Shown: in pieces, positions 50,706 through 58,405 of the stretch
Position numbering within the stretch: the first letter of the stretch is position 1
How the letters are laid out: every line of letters starts with the position of its first letter
From: UBA9676 sp035532275
GTDB lineage: Bacteria; Actinomycetota; Actinomycetes; Streptosporangiales; Streptosporangiaceae
Direction: 5' to 3'
DNA length: 64,000 nucleotides
NCBI GenBank assembly: GCA_035532275.1
Contig: DATKRG010000164.1
Coordinates: 26,371 to 90,370 of the forward strand
Program-made: the position numbers and the translations under genes
The notes under the pieces: model-generated
The model's input: only the letters and a program-made list of their open reading frames with translations
Databases searched by the model: none
What the model was told of the DNA's origin: nothing

Positions 50706-51596
50706 TCAGGTGGCGTAGCGCTGCTCGGCGGCGCGCACGTCGGGCAGGCCGATGAAGTCCACGAACTCGCCGAACGTGGGCATGCCCGCCATGGCCGCCG
50801 CCGGGGTGCCGGCCTGGGCGATCTCGCGCAGGACCGCCCGCATCGCGCCGGTCGCCGCGAGCAGGGTGCTGATCGGGAAGATGACGATCCGGTAGCCCAG
50901 CTCGGTCAGCCGGGCGAGGCTGACCGGCGGGGTCTTGCCCCCCTCCGCCCAGTTGAACAGCAGCGGCACGCCAGGGAAGGCGCGGGCGGCCGCCTCCACC
51001 TCGGCCTCGCTCACGAGCGCCTCGATGAACAGCACGTCAGCCCCGGCCTCGCGGTACAGCCGGGCCCGGTCCAGGGCGGCGTCCAGTCCTTCCACGGCCC
51101 GCGCGTCGGTCCGGGCGATGATCACGAACTCGGGCTGGGCGCGGGCCTCGGCCGCGGCCCGGACCTTCGCCGCCATCTCGGCGGCCGGGATGACCAGCTT
51201 GCCCTCCATGTGACCGCACTTCTTGGGGGCCACCTGGTCCTCGATGTGGATCCCGGCGACCCCGGCGGCCTCGTAGGCGCCGACGGTGCGGATCACGTTC
51301 AGCGGGTTGCCGTAGCCGGTGTCGGCGTCGGCGATCACCGGGATGTCGACACAGTCGGCGATCCGCCCGGCGCTGGCGGCCATCTCGGTCATGGTCAGCA
51401 GCCCCACGTCCGGCCGGCCGATCAGCGCCGCCGAGGTCCCGAACCCGGTCATGTACACGGCCGGGAACCCGGCCTCCTCCACCAGCCGGGCGGCCAGCGG
51501 ATCGAACGCGCCGGGCGCCACGATGGTCTGCCCGGAGTCCAGCAGTGCCCGCAGCCGGGCCGCCCCGCCGGGCCGCCTGGTCAGCCGCCCCGTCAC
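50706..51596 (-). CDS. Isocitrate lyase/PEP mutase family lyase
   Basis: The 296-residue TIM-barrel enzyme shows YMTGFGTSAALIGRPDVG, VIADADTGYGNPLN with the Mg-binding Asp residues, and HIEDQVAPKKCGHMEGK with the active-site KKCGH loop of carbon-carbon lyases. It could be a methylisocitrate or oxaloacetate-type lyase. A PEP mutase is less likely because of the Cys loop. GTG at 51596 has GGAGAGGAG upstream. It is divergent from the SDR/TetR pair. Confidence 0.88.
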   Translation of the reverse strand: MTGRLTRRPGGAARLRALLDSGQTIVAPGAFDPLAARLVEEAGFPAVYMTGFGTSAALIGRPDVGLLTMTEMAASAGRIADCVDIPVIADADTGYGNPLNVIRTVGAYEAAGVAGIHIEDQVAPKKCGHMEGKLVIPAAEMAAKVRAAAEARAQPEFVIIARTDARAVEGLDAALDRARLYREAGADVLFIEALVSEAEVEAAARAFPGVPLLFNWAEGGKTPPVSLARLTELGYRIVIFPISTLLAATGAMRAVLREIAQAGTPAAAMAGMPTFGEFVDFIGLPDVRAAEQRYAT

Positions 51597-51651
51597 CGCG
51601 TCTCCTCTCCGCCGCCCTTGACCCTAGCCCACGGCGTTGTATCTTAACGAT

Positions 51652-51680
51652 TATCAGAATCTGATTGTCTATCAGATCTG
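51652..51680. promoter_or_regulatory. Repeated TATCAGA half sites before the SDR gene
   Basis: TATCAG occurs at 51652 and 51670, 18 bp apart. The first copy forms ATCAG-AAT-CTGAT and the second continues ATCAGATCTG. The AT-rich spot lies about 30-58 bp upstream of ATG at 51710 and between divergent genes. It is a plausible site for the TetR protein encoded two genes on. Confidence 0.45.
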
Positions 51681-51709
51681 CGTCTCCTCACGTGGCTGAA
51701 GGAGGGCTC

Positions 51710-52654
51710 ATGTCCCTGCGCCGCTGGACGTCCGCCGATGTGCCCGGCCAGTCCGGGCGGACCGCTGTCGTGACCGGTGCCAGCTCCGGTCTCGGCCTGG
51801 AAACCGCCCTGGTGCTGGCGCAGCGCGGCGCGGCGGTCGTCCTGGCCTGCCGCGACGTGGCGAAGGCCGAGCGGGCGGCCGGGCACATCCGGTCGTCGGC
51901 CGGGCAGGCAGCCGTGCGGGTCGTCCACCTCGACCTCGCATCGCTGGCCTCGGTCCGCGAGGCCGCCGAACAGATCCGGCTCACCTGCCCCCGCCTGGAC
52001 CTGCTGATCAACAACGCCGGGGTGATGGCGGTGCCCTGCCAGCGCACTCAGGACGGCTTCGAGCTGACCTTCGCCACCAACCATCTCGGCCACTTCGCCC
52101 TGACCGGGCTGCTGCTGGACCGGCTGCTCGCCGTCCCCGGCTCGCGGATCGTGACGGTCAGCAGCAACGCTCACCAGCGAGGTGTCATGCACTTCGACGA
52201 TCTCCAGCTCCGCGACGCCTACAAGCCGTGGCGCGCCTACGAGCAGTCGAAACTGGCGAACCTGCTGTTCACCTACGAACTGGATGCCCGCCTGCGGGCG
52301 GCCGGTGCCAGCACCGCCGCGCTGGCCGCTCATCCCGGCAACTCCCGCACGCAGCTGTGGCGGTGGACCCCGCGCCTCACCCAGGCGCTGTATAAACCCC
52401 GGCTGCGCATGCTGACGTTCTGGTTTGCGCAGAGCGCGCAGATGGGAGCCTTGCCGACGCTGCGTGCCGCGGCCGACCCGGCCGCCCGCGGCGGCGACTA
52501 CTACGGCCCCCCGGGCAGGCTGCAATCCACCGGCTACCCGGTCCGGGTGGAGTCCAGCGCGCGCTCGCATGACAAGGCGGCCCAGCGCAGGCTCTGGGAG
52601 GTGTCGCAGGAGCTGACCGGCGTGTCCTACCGCATCCCCGTGTCATCCGGCTAG
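51710..52654 (+). CDS. Short-chain dehydrogenase (retinol/protochlorophyllide reductase-like)
   Basis: A 314-residue SDR: AVVTGASSGLGLETALVLA, LLINNAGVMAVP, TVSSNAHQRG, and catalytic YEQSKLANLLF. C-terminal features match SDRs annotated as retinol dehydrogenase-like. It uses NAD(P)H; the substrate is unknown. ATG at 51710 has GGAGGG upstream. The TetR gene follows 27 bp later and probably senses the enzyme's substrate. Confidence 0.88.
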   Translation: MSLRRWTSADVPGQSGRTAVVTGASSGLGLETALVLAQRGAAVVLACRDVAKAERAAGHIRSSAGQAAVRVVHLDLASLASVREAAEQIRLTCPRLDLLINNAGVMAVPCQRTQDGFELTFATNHLGHFALTGLLLDRLLAVPGSRIVTVSSNAHQRGVMHFDDLQLRDAYKPWRAYEQSKLANLLFTYELDARLRAAGASTAALAAHPGNSRTQLWRWTPRLTQALYKPRLRMLTFWFAQSAQMGALPTLRAAADPAARGGDYYGPPGRLQSTGYPVRVESSARSHDKAAQRRLWEVSQELTGVSYRIPVSSG

Positions 52655-52669
52655 CGGGCCGCAGGAGCC

Positions 52670-52675
52670 TAACCT
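52670..52675 (+). promoter_or_regulatory. Leaderless -10 box TAACCT
   Basis: TAACCT with a 6-nt spacer precedes ATG at 52682. The spacer AGGAGC could also act as a ribosome site on a longer SDR transcript, so the gene may use both modes. Confidence 0.4.
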
Positions 52676-52681
52676 AGGAGC

Positions 52682-53347
52682 ATGCCAGTACCGGGCAAGG
52701 GCGGCCGCTACCACCACGGTGATCTCAGGACGGCGCTGATCGGCACCGCCATCGAGCTCATCGCGGAGCGGGGCGTGCGCGGCTTCTCCCTGGCCGAGGC
52801 GAGCCGGCGCCTCGGCGTCGCGGCCAGTGCTCCCTATGCTCATTTCGCCGACCGGGACGAGCTGCTGGCCGCGGTCGCGGTCCATGCCTGCGAGCTGTTC
52901 GCTACGCAGTTCCTGCCGGAGATGAACCAGTTCCAGGCGCCCGCCGCGCGCCTGGCCGCTCTGGCCCGCTCCTATGTGCGGTTCGCTGGCACCAACCGGC
53001 CGCTGTTCGAGGTGCTCTTCGGGACTGCGCTCGACAAGAGGCGTCATCCCGAGGTCAAGGCCGCCGAGAAGCCCCTCACGGACGCCGTCACGCAGTGTGT
53101 CGGTGCCCTGTCCACCGACGGCGAGACCCCGCCCGAGGACCTGGAGACGGCAGTCGAAGCGACGGCTCACGGGCACGCCATGCTGCTGCTCGACGGTGAC
53201 TTCGGCGAAGGCAGTGACGCCGTGGAGTTCGCCGCCGAGCGCGCCGCCCGGGCCACCCTCGCCCTGGTCGCGAGCCGCCACCTGCTTCACCGGCCCGCCG
53301 GCGGGCGCGGGATCCAGCGCGGGACCGTCCGCGCGTATCCCTCGTAG
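52682..53347 (+). CDS. TetR/AcrR family regulator
   Basis: A 221-residue regulator with the N-terminal helix-turn-helix HHGDLRTALIGTAIELIAER and LAEASRRLGVAASAPYAHFA. The all-helical ligand domain resembles the WHG-type TetR C-terminal domain (NRPLFEVLFGTA). It probably represses the SDR gene upstream. Its 3' end overlaps the convergent methyltransferase gene by 61 bp. Confidence 0.9.
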   Translation: MPVPGKGGRYHHGDLRTALIGTAIELIAERGVRGFSLAEASRRLGVAASAPYAHFADRDELLAAVAVHACELFATQFLPEMNQFQAPAARLAALARSYVRFAGTNRPLFEVLFGTALDKRRHPEVKAAEKPLTDAVTQCVGALSTDGETPPEDLETAVEATAHGHAMLLLDGDFGEGSDAVEFAAERAARATLALVASRHLLHRPAGGRGIQRGTVRAYPS

Positions 53348-53775
53348 GCGCTGCCGAAGCGGCGGCGCAGCGTCCGCTCTTCATACCCGATCACGAACAG
53401 GTGGCAGCAGACCGCCATCGCGCCTGCGTACAGCAGCAGCGCCGGCGACAGGAACAGCCACGCCTCACCCAGCACCACCAGGAGCGCGGCAATGTAGATG
53501 GGGTTGCGCACCCACCGGTACGGGCCGGCGGCGACGACGCTGCGCGGCGCGTCCCACGGGCCCGGGGTGCCGCGCCCCACGGCCGCGAACAGCCAGACGC
53601 ACCATAGGTACAAGGCGGCTCCGGCCGCGATGACGGCGACCGCCACCCATGCGACCGGGGTGGCCGAATGCCCGTCACGGGTCAGGATCCACCAGGGCGC
53701 CCAGACGGCTCCCGCTCCCGGCACCACAACTGTGAACACCAGGTTCCGGACAGCAAGACCCATGCCGCGTGTCAC
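53287..53775 (-). CDS. Isoprenylcysteine carboxyl methyltransferase-family membrane protein
   Basis: The 162-residue protein has four hydrophobic helices and the family pattern GPYRWVRNPIYIAALLVVLGEAW, followed by EERTLRRRFGSAYEGYARTVPRW. In bacteria these proteins methylate small molecules or lipids or have unknown roles. GTG at 53775 overlaps the stop of the HsdR remnant (GTGA). ATG at 53763 is the alternative. The end overlaps the TetR gene on the other strand. Confidence 0.85.
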   Translation of the reverse strand: MTRGMGLAVRNLVFTVVVPGAGAVWAPWWILTRDGHSATPVAWVAVAVIAAGAALYLWCVWLFAAVGRGTPGPWDAPRSVVAAGPYRWVRNPIYIAALLVVLGEAWLFLSPALLLYAGAMAVCCHLFVIGYEERTLRRRFGSAYEGYARTVPRWIPRPPAGR

Positions 53776-54098
53776 CCTCCCACCGCCTCAGGCAGCCCCG
53801 GCATCTCGCCATCGTCCAGCAGCTTCAGCGCCATGTCCTGGGACAGCGACATCTGGTTCACTACCTGGTCGGTAAATGCCTTGATCAGCACAACCTTGAA
53901 GTTGTCAGCGGTGTTGACCGCAGCCGCCTGCTGGATGTCGGGCTGGCTGGCCAGTTTCTCGGCCACCACGTCATAGAACACCCGGTCCTGCTGCGTCCAG
54001 GAGGTGCCGAACCGGCTGTTGAGCATGGAGATGATCTTCGAGAGGGGTTCCTCGTCCGACTGGTGCTGTGGCCCAGCCCCCGAGAAGACGGTGCTCAC
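53772..54098 (-). pseudogene. C-terminal remnant of type I restriction subunit HsdR
   Basis: The frame encodes 108 residues with EEPLSKIISMLNSRFGTSW, DRVFYDVVAEKLASQPDIQQ, NTADNFKVVLIKAFTDQVV, then LSQDMALKLLDDGEMPGL. This is the extreme C-terminal helical domain of HsdR. The nuclease and helicase domains, about 900 residues, are gone. It lies on the same strand and downstream of hsdM/S fragments at 57-58 kb, so it is the tail of one original operon. Confidence 0.75.
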
Positions 54099-54340
54099 CT
54101 CGCCGTGGGTAGCAGGGTCGAGGGCGCTCCCGGCCCGGTCACACCCGGCAATTGCCTACAGATCCTGCCAGCCTCGATCGTATGCCGTAGCCGGCTGCTC
54201 TCCAGGCATGGTTGGTGACGCTCCGAGTCCCAGAGTGCCCAGGAGGGCGTTCGAATCGGGTGAGGAAGTGGATGAGTTCCTCGCGCATGTTCACGCTGCC
54301 CGCCAGGCGGATCTGGCCTAGCGCTTCGCCTCCCGGCAAG

Positions 54341-54562
54341 TCAGTCCAGGTCGAACTCGCCGTCCTGGACGCCGAGGGTGAACGCCTCCCACTCGGCCGG
54401 GGTGAAGACCAGCACCGGGCCGTCCGGGGACTTGCTGTCACGCATGGCGATGACCTGGTCGCTGCCTTCCTTCGAGCCGGCGACGAACGCGATCTCCACA
54501 CAGGTACCGCCGTTGCCACTGCTGAAGGAGGACTTGCGCCAGGTGGCGCCGGTCAGGTCCAT
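54341..54562 (-). CDS. DUF397 protein
   Basis: A 73-residue DUF397 protein: TGATWRKSSFSSGNGGTCVE and VAMRDSK-type segment (VIAMRDSKSPDGPVLVFTPAEW). The family is abundant in filamentous actinomycetes and is typically paired with an XRE/DUF5753 regulator in partner-switch or toxin-antitoxin-like modules. Here the adjacent partner is broken. ATG at 54562 overlaps the partner's 3' end by 10 bp. Confidence 0.85.
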   Translation of the reverse strand: MDLTGATWRKSSFSSGNGGTCVEIAFVAGSKEGSDQVIAMRDSKSPDGPVLVFTPAEWEAFTLGVQDGEFDLD

Positions 54563-55040
54563 CTCTCGATCGCCTTCCTTGCCAGATCGACGGAGGCACG
54601 TGGGGCCAGCGCCTCCGCCTTCAGTATGTCGTACAGCAAGACGATCCGAGCCACGTCGGCGGCCCGCTCTACTACTTGCCCTGCCAGCGCGTTGTCGAGG
54701 TAGGCGACGTCGGGCCTCCCATCGAAGCCAGCAATGACGAAGTGCCCCGCCAGGCCCGGGTGGGCGCCTGCGTCCGATGGCACCACTAGGAATACGACCC
54801 TGGGCTGGCTGGCGGCCACGATCAGCCGATCGATCTGCGGCTCAAACCAGCGGAGGGAGGTCGCCTCGCGCTCGATCTCCACCCAGTCGCGGAACCAGGC
54901 CGGGTACGCCTCCCCCCGCACCAGCGGCTGAAGCCGACTGAGCAGGCCCCCCAGTATCCAGCACCTCGTCCACCCGGCCGGCGAAGTCCAGGCTCGGCGC
55001 CCGGGCGCCGGTCTCCACCTGCGCGACCGCCCTGCCCGGG
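54553..55040 (-). pseudogene. Broken XRE/DUF5753 regulator
   Basis: A fragment of the helix-turn-helix (AVAQVETGARAPSLDFAGRV) is followed by a frameshift at about 54950. Then come LLSRLQPLVRGEAYPAWFRD and VEIEREATSLRWFEP, a deletion of the central DUF5753 part, and an intact end QIDRLIVAASQPRVVFLVVP to SVDLARKAIERWT. The first half of the DNA-binding domain is absent. It is the former partner of the DUF397 gene that follows. Confidence 0.7.
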
Positions 55041-55109
55041 AACGGGCCTGCTTACGCGGGGAGTGCTGATGTGCTTCCAGAGCGTATTCCCTCTCAGCCC
55101 GAGAGCATC

Positions 55110-56099
55110 TCACCTGTCAAGACCGACTACCGCCAGCAGGCGGCGGGCCAACTCCTCAAAGTGGCCATACGCTTCCCGCACTGCTTGCTGATGTGCTCCG
55201 ATCGCTCCGTCCGCCGAACGCAGCAGAAACACCGGCTTCCGTGCTTCCTGCCCAAGCGGGGCCAGGGAGTAGTAGTGCTTGATCAGCCCGAGGCAATGCT
55301 CGTCTTCCGCTGCTACCGGCGCCTGACCATAGGGCTCGTTCAGGACGGAGCGGCGATACTCGGCCGGGACTCGTCGCAGCCAGCGGTCGTACGCACCAAC
55401 AACGCGGTCCACCCGCGTGCCGTGCTGGAGCACCACATAACCTTGGGGGCACATCCGGCCACTCGGCAGGCTCAGGTCAGGCCGTGATACGCCCTGCATG
55501 ATGTTCGACCACCCGTCACGCCACCTGTCCAGCGTTGGGCCAAGGTTGCGGAGTCCCTGAAGCGAATACAGGTCGGGCCTGATCGGGACCACCACATGAT
55601 CGGATGCGACCATGGCGGCCCGGTTGATCGCCCCGAGATTAGGCCCAACATCGATAAGCACGATCTCCGCGTACGACTGTTCCGCCGCACGCTGGGCGAC
55701 CGTGGCGAAAGCGGAGGTCACCCGCAAGGCCCGCACTTGCTGCTCCATGCTGCCCGGCCAGGCCAGGCTCAGTTCCTGCTCAGTGCCGGACAGCAGCAGG
55801 TCGCCGGGCACCAGCCCCAGGTTGGGTGCGATCTCCTGCACATAGGGGTCACCGATGCCGCCCTCGCCCTCGAACAGCGGCGCGAGCGCGCCGTAGATCG
55901 ACTTGCGGGCTGGGCCGGCCCACAGTTCCTCGACCCGGTCGTCGTCGAGGAACGACGCAGTGAGGTTGGCCTGGGGGTCCAGATCCAAAATGACGACTGT
56001 CTTGCCAAGCTCGTTCAGCATCCAGGCAACGTGGTAGGCGAGCATCGTCTTGCCAACGCCGCCCTTGTTGTTGAAGAAGGTCAGAACCGGGCGCGTCAT
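55110..56099 (-). CDS. ParA-like P-loop ATPase coupled to the AlbA_2 protein
   Basis: The 329-residue ATPase has the deviant Walker A KGGVGKTM (residues 12-19), ILDLDPQANLTASFL, and IVLIDVGPNLGAINRAA. It is a Soj/MinD-type dimerising ATPase, but longer at the C-terminus than chromosomal ParA, and no parB is present. Its ATG overlaps the stop of the AlbA_2 gene as ATGA, so the two act together. The pair lies exactly between hsdM/S and hsdR remnants of a dead type I RM operon and is itself intact. That suggests an accessory or independent defence role. Confidence 0.85.
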   Translation of the reverse strand: MTRPVLTFFNNKGGVGKTMLAYHVAWMLNELGKTVVILDLDPQANLTASFLDDDRVEELWAGPARKSIYGALAPLFEGEGGIGDPYVQEIAPNLGLVPGDLLLSGTEQELSLAWPGSMEQQVRALRVTSAFATVAQRAAEQSYAEIVLIDVGPNLGAINRAAMVASDHVVVPIRPDLYSLQGLRNLGPTLDRWRDGWSNIMQGVSRPDLSLPSGRMCPQGYVVLQHGTRVDRVVGAYDRWLRRVPAEYRRSVLNEPYGQAPVAAEDEHCLGLIKHYYSLAPLGQEARKPVFLLRSADGAIGAHQQAVREAYGHFEELARRLLAVVGLDR

Positions 56100-57289
56100 G
56101 TCTTCAGCCTCACGATGGCGGCCACGGCAGCGACCGATGCCTGGTACTCCAGCCCTGGGTTACCGTTCCGGGCAAGGCGGTCGCGGGCGATCTGAATGCC
56201 CACACCGAACCGCTGGACGAATCCGAGTTGGTTGAGCGCGGCGGCGAGGGTCGGGTTGCGGTAGTCAGTAAGCCCGGGTTGACCGATGGTCTCGACCGTT
56301 ACCTGCCCATACGGTCCACCTGGCGAGTGGATCTCCACACGATCGTCGAACCAGTTCACACGGACCGGGGCATTGCTGGATTCATAATTCCGGTGCAGGG
56401 CAGCGTTCCTGAACAGCTGCTGGAGTGCCTCGAACGGAACCGACGGTGTCCGCTCCTCGGTGGGCAGCCCCTCAAACCTGACGATCGTCTCGATATGGGA
56501 GCGCAGAATCTCTTCAACTTCCAGGACGACGTCCGGGATCGTGCCGGACGCCCGGTGCTGGCTGAGCACCGGATCGCTGAGCCCGACACCATCGAAACGA
56601 ACGAACTGAACGTAGGCTCCAGGAAGATGCTGCTCTGGTTCCCGCCCGATCACGAGAATCCCTGTTGGCGTCGGGTGGAAGTCAGGCGGGGCTGTGAAAC
56701 GCAGTGATGCCAACTGCTGCTCCACCGGACGGCCATTCTCCCTCAGCACGTCATCCGCCACGAGCTGAGGCAACATGGACTCTGCGAAGCCTGCGAGATC
56801 GAGATCCTCCGCTGTTGCTGACATCAGCGGACGTGCATCGAAGGGCAAGTTGGCGGCGCGCCGCCGCTCAGTCAGCGCGCTTTCTTCTTCCGCGGTGGCG
56901 GGCCGTGTGCTCGGGCCAACACGAATCCAAGTGCGGCCATTGAACCTGACGGGTGGTGCAGACGATGGCTCCACCACCACCGCAACAATCAGGACGCCTT
57001 CGAGCTCCAGGCTCCTGACGCTGATCTGCGGGAACGGCAAGATGCCGCCGTTTGTGCGCAGGTCCGCCAGTTCCAGCAGGAGTTCGTCGGTCACCGGCAA
57101 CCTGGCAGGTGTTCCGTCATCCGACTGGCCGATGACGACAACGCCAGGCTGCCCTGTGCGCGGAAAGTCATTGGCGAACGCGCAGATGGCCTGGCAGACC
57201 TGATCCTTCTTCCCCTTCAGCCGATCCTTGCGCTCGACTCGCTCGCTCTCCGCACCACGCACGAGCGCGAGCAGGCTCTCATCGTCCAC
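56096..57289 (-). CDS. AlbA_2 (Schlafen-like) DNA-binding/ATP-binding protein
   Basis: The 397-residue protein begins with an AlbA_2 domain: ESERVERKDRLKGKKDQVCQ, AICAFANDFPRTGQPGVVVI and GQSDDGTPARL. A winged middle region follows, then a COG2865-type C-terminal part with EALQQLFRNAALHRNYESSN and RVEIHSPGGPYG, a degenerate HATPase-like fold. GTG at 57289 has GGGAGG 8 nt upstream, and that sequence overlaps the end of the hsdS fragment, so it was born inside the hsd operon. It is translationally coupled to the ParA-like gene. Such genes recur in type I RM loci. Confidence 0.83.
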   Translation of the reverse strand: MDDESLLALVRGAESERVERKDRLKGKKDQVCQAICAFANDFPRTGQPGVVVIGQSDDGTPARLPVTDELLLELADLRTNGGILPFPQISVRSLELEGVLIVAVVVEPSSAPPVRFNGRTWIRVGPSTRPATAEEESALTERRRAANLPFDARPLMSATAEDLDLAGFAESMLPQLVADDVLRENGRPVEQQLASLRFTAPPDFHPTPTGILVIGREPEQHLPGAYVQFVRFDGVGLSDPVLSQHRASGTIPDVVLEVEEILRSHIETIVRFEGLPTEERTPSVPFEALQQLFRNAALHRNYESSNAPVRVNWFDDRVEIHSPGGPYGQVTVETIGQPGLTDYRNPTLAAALNQLGFVQRFGVGIQIARDRLARNGNPGLEYQASVAAVAAIVRLKT

Positions 57290-57293
57290 GCGG

Positions 57294-58134
57294 TCAGCCT
57301 CCCACGTCTGCCTCAGCGCCTGCCCGCCCAGACGCGACGTCCAGCTCCCCCGTCACCGCCGCCGTCACCAACGCCTGCCGGTGCTCGGCAAGGTAGTCGA
57401 GCTGCCTCCTGATGAGCCCTCGAAGCGCCGATGTCCTGCCCAACTGTGCCACATACTCCGGTGAGGCCAGTCGCGCGGTCGGATCGGCCTCGAAGGCGAC
57501 CTGGCCGACGGGCAGCGGCACGTTCTCGTAGTCGCGCAACTCAAGATCGGGCTCGATGTTGCCTTTTGTGTCGGTCACCGGATCGGCGTCAGCACCCAGA
57601 AGTAGGTGGCGATGCCGGTGTTGTAGAACAGTTGGTCCGGGAGCGCGACCACGGCCTCCAGCCAGTCGTTCTCGATGATCCAGCGGCGGATCTCCGACTC
57701 GCCGGACCCGGCTCCCCCGGTGAACAGCGGCGAGCCGTTGAAGACGATCGCCAGCCGGGAACCTCCTTCGGCGGGCCGCCGGATCAGCTCCTCGTAGATG
57801 GCGCCCATCTCCACGTTGGACACCGCGCCCGGTGCAGGTCAAGCTCACAGATCTTCGCCAGGACCAGGTAGAGCAGGTTCGACTGGTGCTTCGAGGTGTT
57901 GTAGAAGTCCACCCCGGCCGCCGAGCGCAGCAGCGTGTCGCGGTCGCCGTACTGCTCGCGAACAGCCAGGACCTTGTTCTTGGTCGGCTCCAGCACGCAG
58001 TCCAGCCGACGGATCACAGTCATCGGCAAGATCACCCGGCCGTACTCCGAACGCCGGTAGTCCCCGCGAAGCAGGTCAGCCACCGACCAGATGAATGCTG
58101 CATAGTTCTTGATCGTCGGTTCGCCGTCAGCCAC
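57294..58134 (-). pseudogene. Fused, decayed hsdM-hsdS of a type I restriction-modification system
   Basis: Three frames carry successive pieces. The hsdM N-terminus (GTG at 58134, GGGAGGGG upstream) reads IKNYAAFIWSVADLLRGDYR and RVILPMTVIRRLDCVLEPTK. A second frame has VEMGAIYEELIRR joined directly to GGSRLAIVFNGSPLFTGGAG and FYNTGIATYFWVLT. A third has GNIEPDLELRDYENVPLP and then an HsdS-like end LDYLAEHRQALVTAAVTGEL. The catalytic NPPF region of HsdM and nearly all target-recognition domains of HsdS are missing. No methylation activity is possible. Confidence 0.8.
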
Positions 58135-58218
58135 GGCTGCCCCTCCCAGAAGCCTTCACCCGATGCCAGCCATCATCCCCGCACCGCCGCTGGCCGACCC
58201 CAGCAAGAACTATGGCCA

Positions 58219-58400
58219 TCATCCGAGCGCGAGGCTCTCGTCCTCGAACTCGGCGACCAGGCGCAGGCGGCCGCCCAAGGCCGTGACATAAGCCGCCAAC
58301 GTCGTGCGGGTGGCTTGTTCTTCGCCGTGCTCGATCGCGGACACCCGGCGCTGGCTCACTCCCATCTGGCGTGCCACCTGCCGCCGGCTACCCGGATCAG
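58219..58400 (-). pseudogene. C-terminal fragment of an XRE helix-turn-helix protein
   Basis: The frame reads SRRQVARQMGVSQRRVSAIE, then HGEEQATRTTLAAYVTALGG and RLRLVAEFEDESLALG. This is the second half of an XRE domain like the HigA-type antitoxins. The first helices are missing, and the upstream codons belong to the end of the MFS gene in another frame. Probably truncated by the junction with the MFS gene. Confidence 0.55.
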
Positions 58401-58405
58401 TGCCC

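Noticed and set aside
55110..56099. Chromosome or plasmid partition ParA
   Set aside because: No ParB gene or parS repeats nearby, and the partner is an AlbA_2 protein in an hsd locus.
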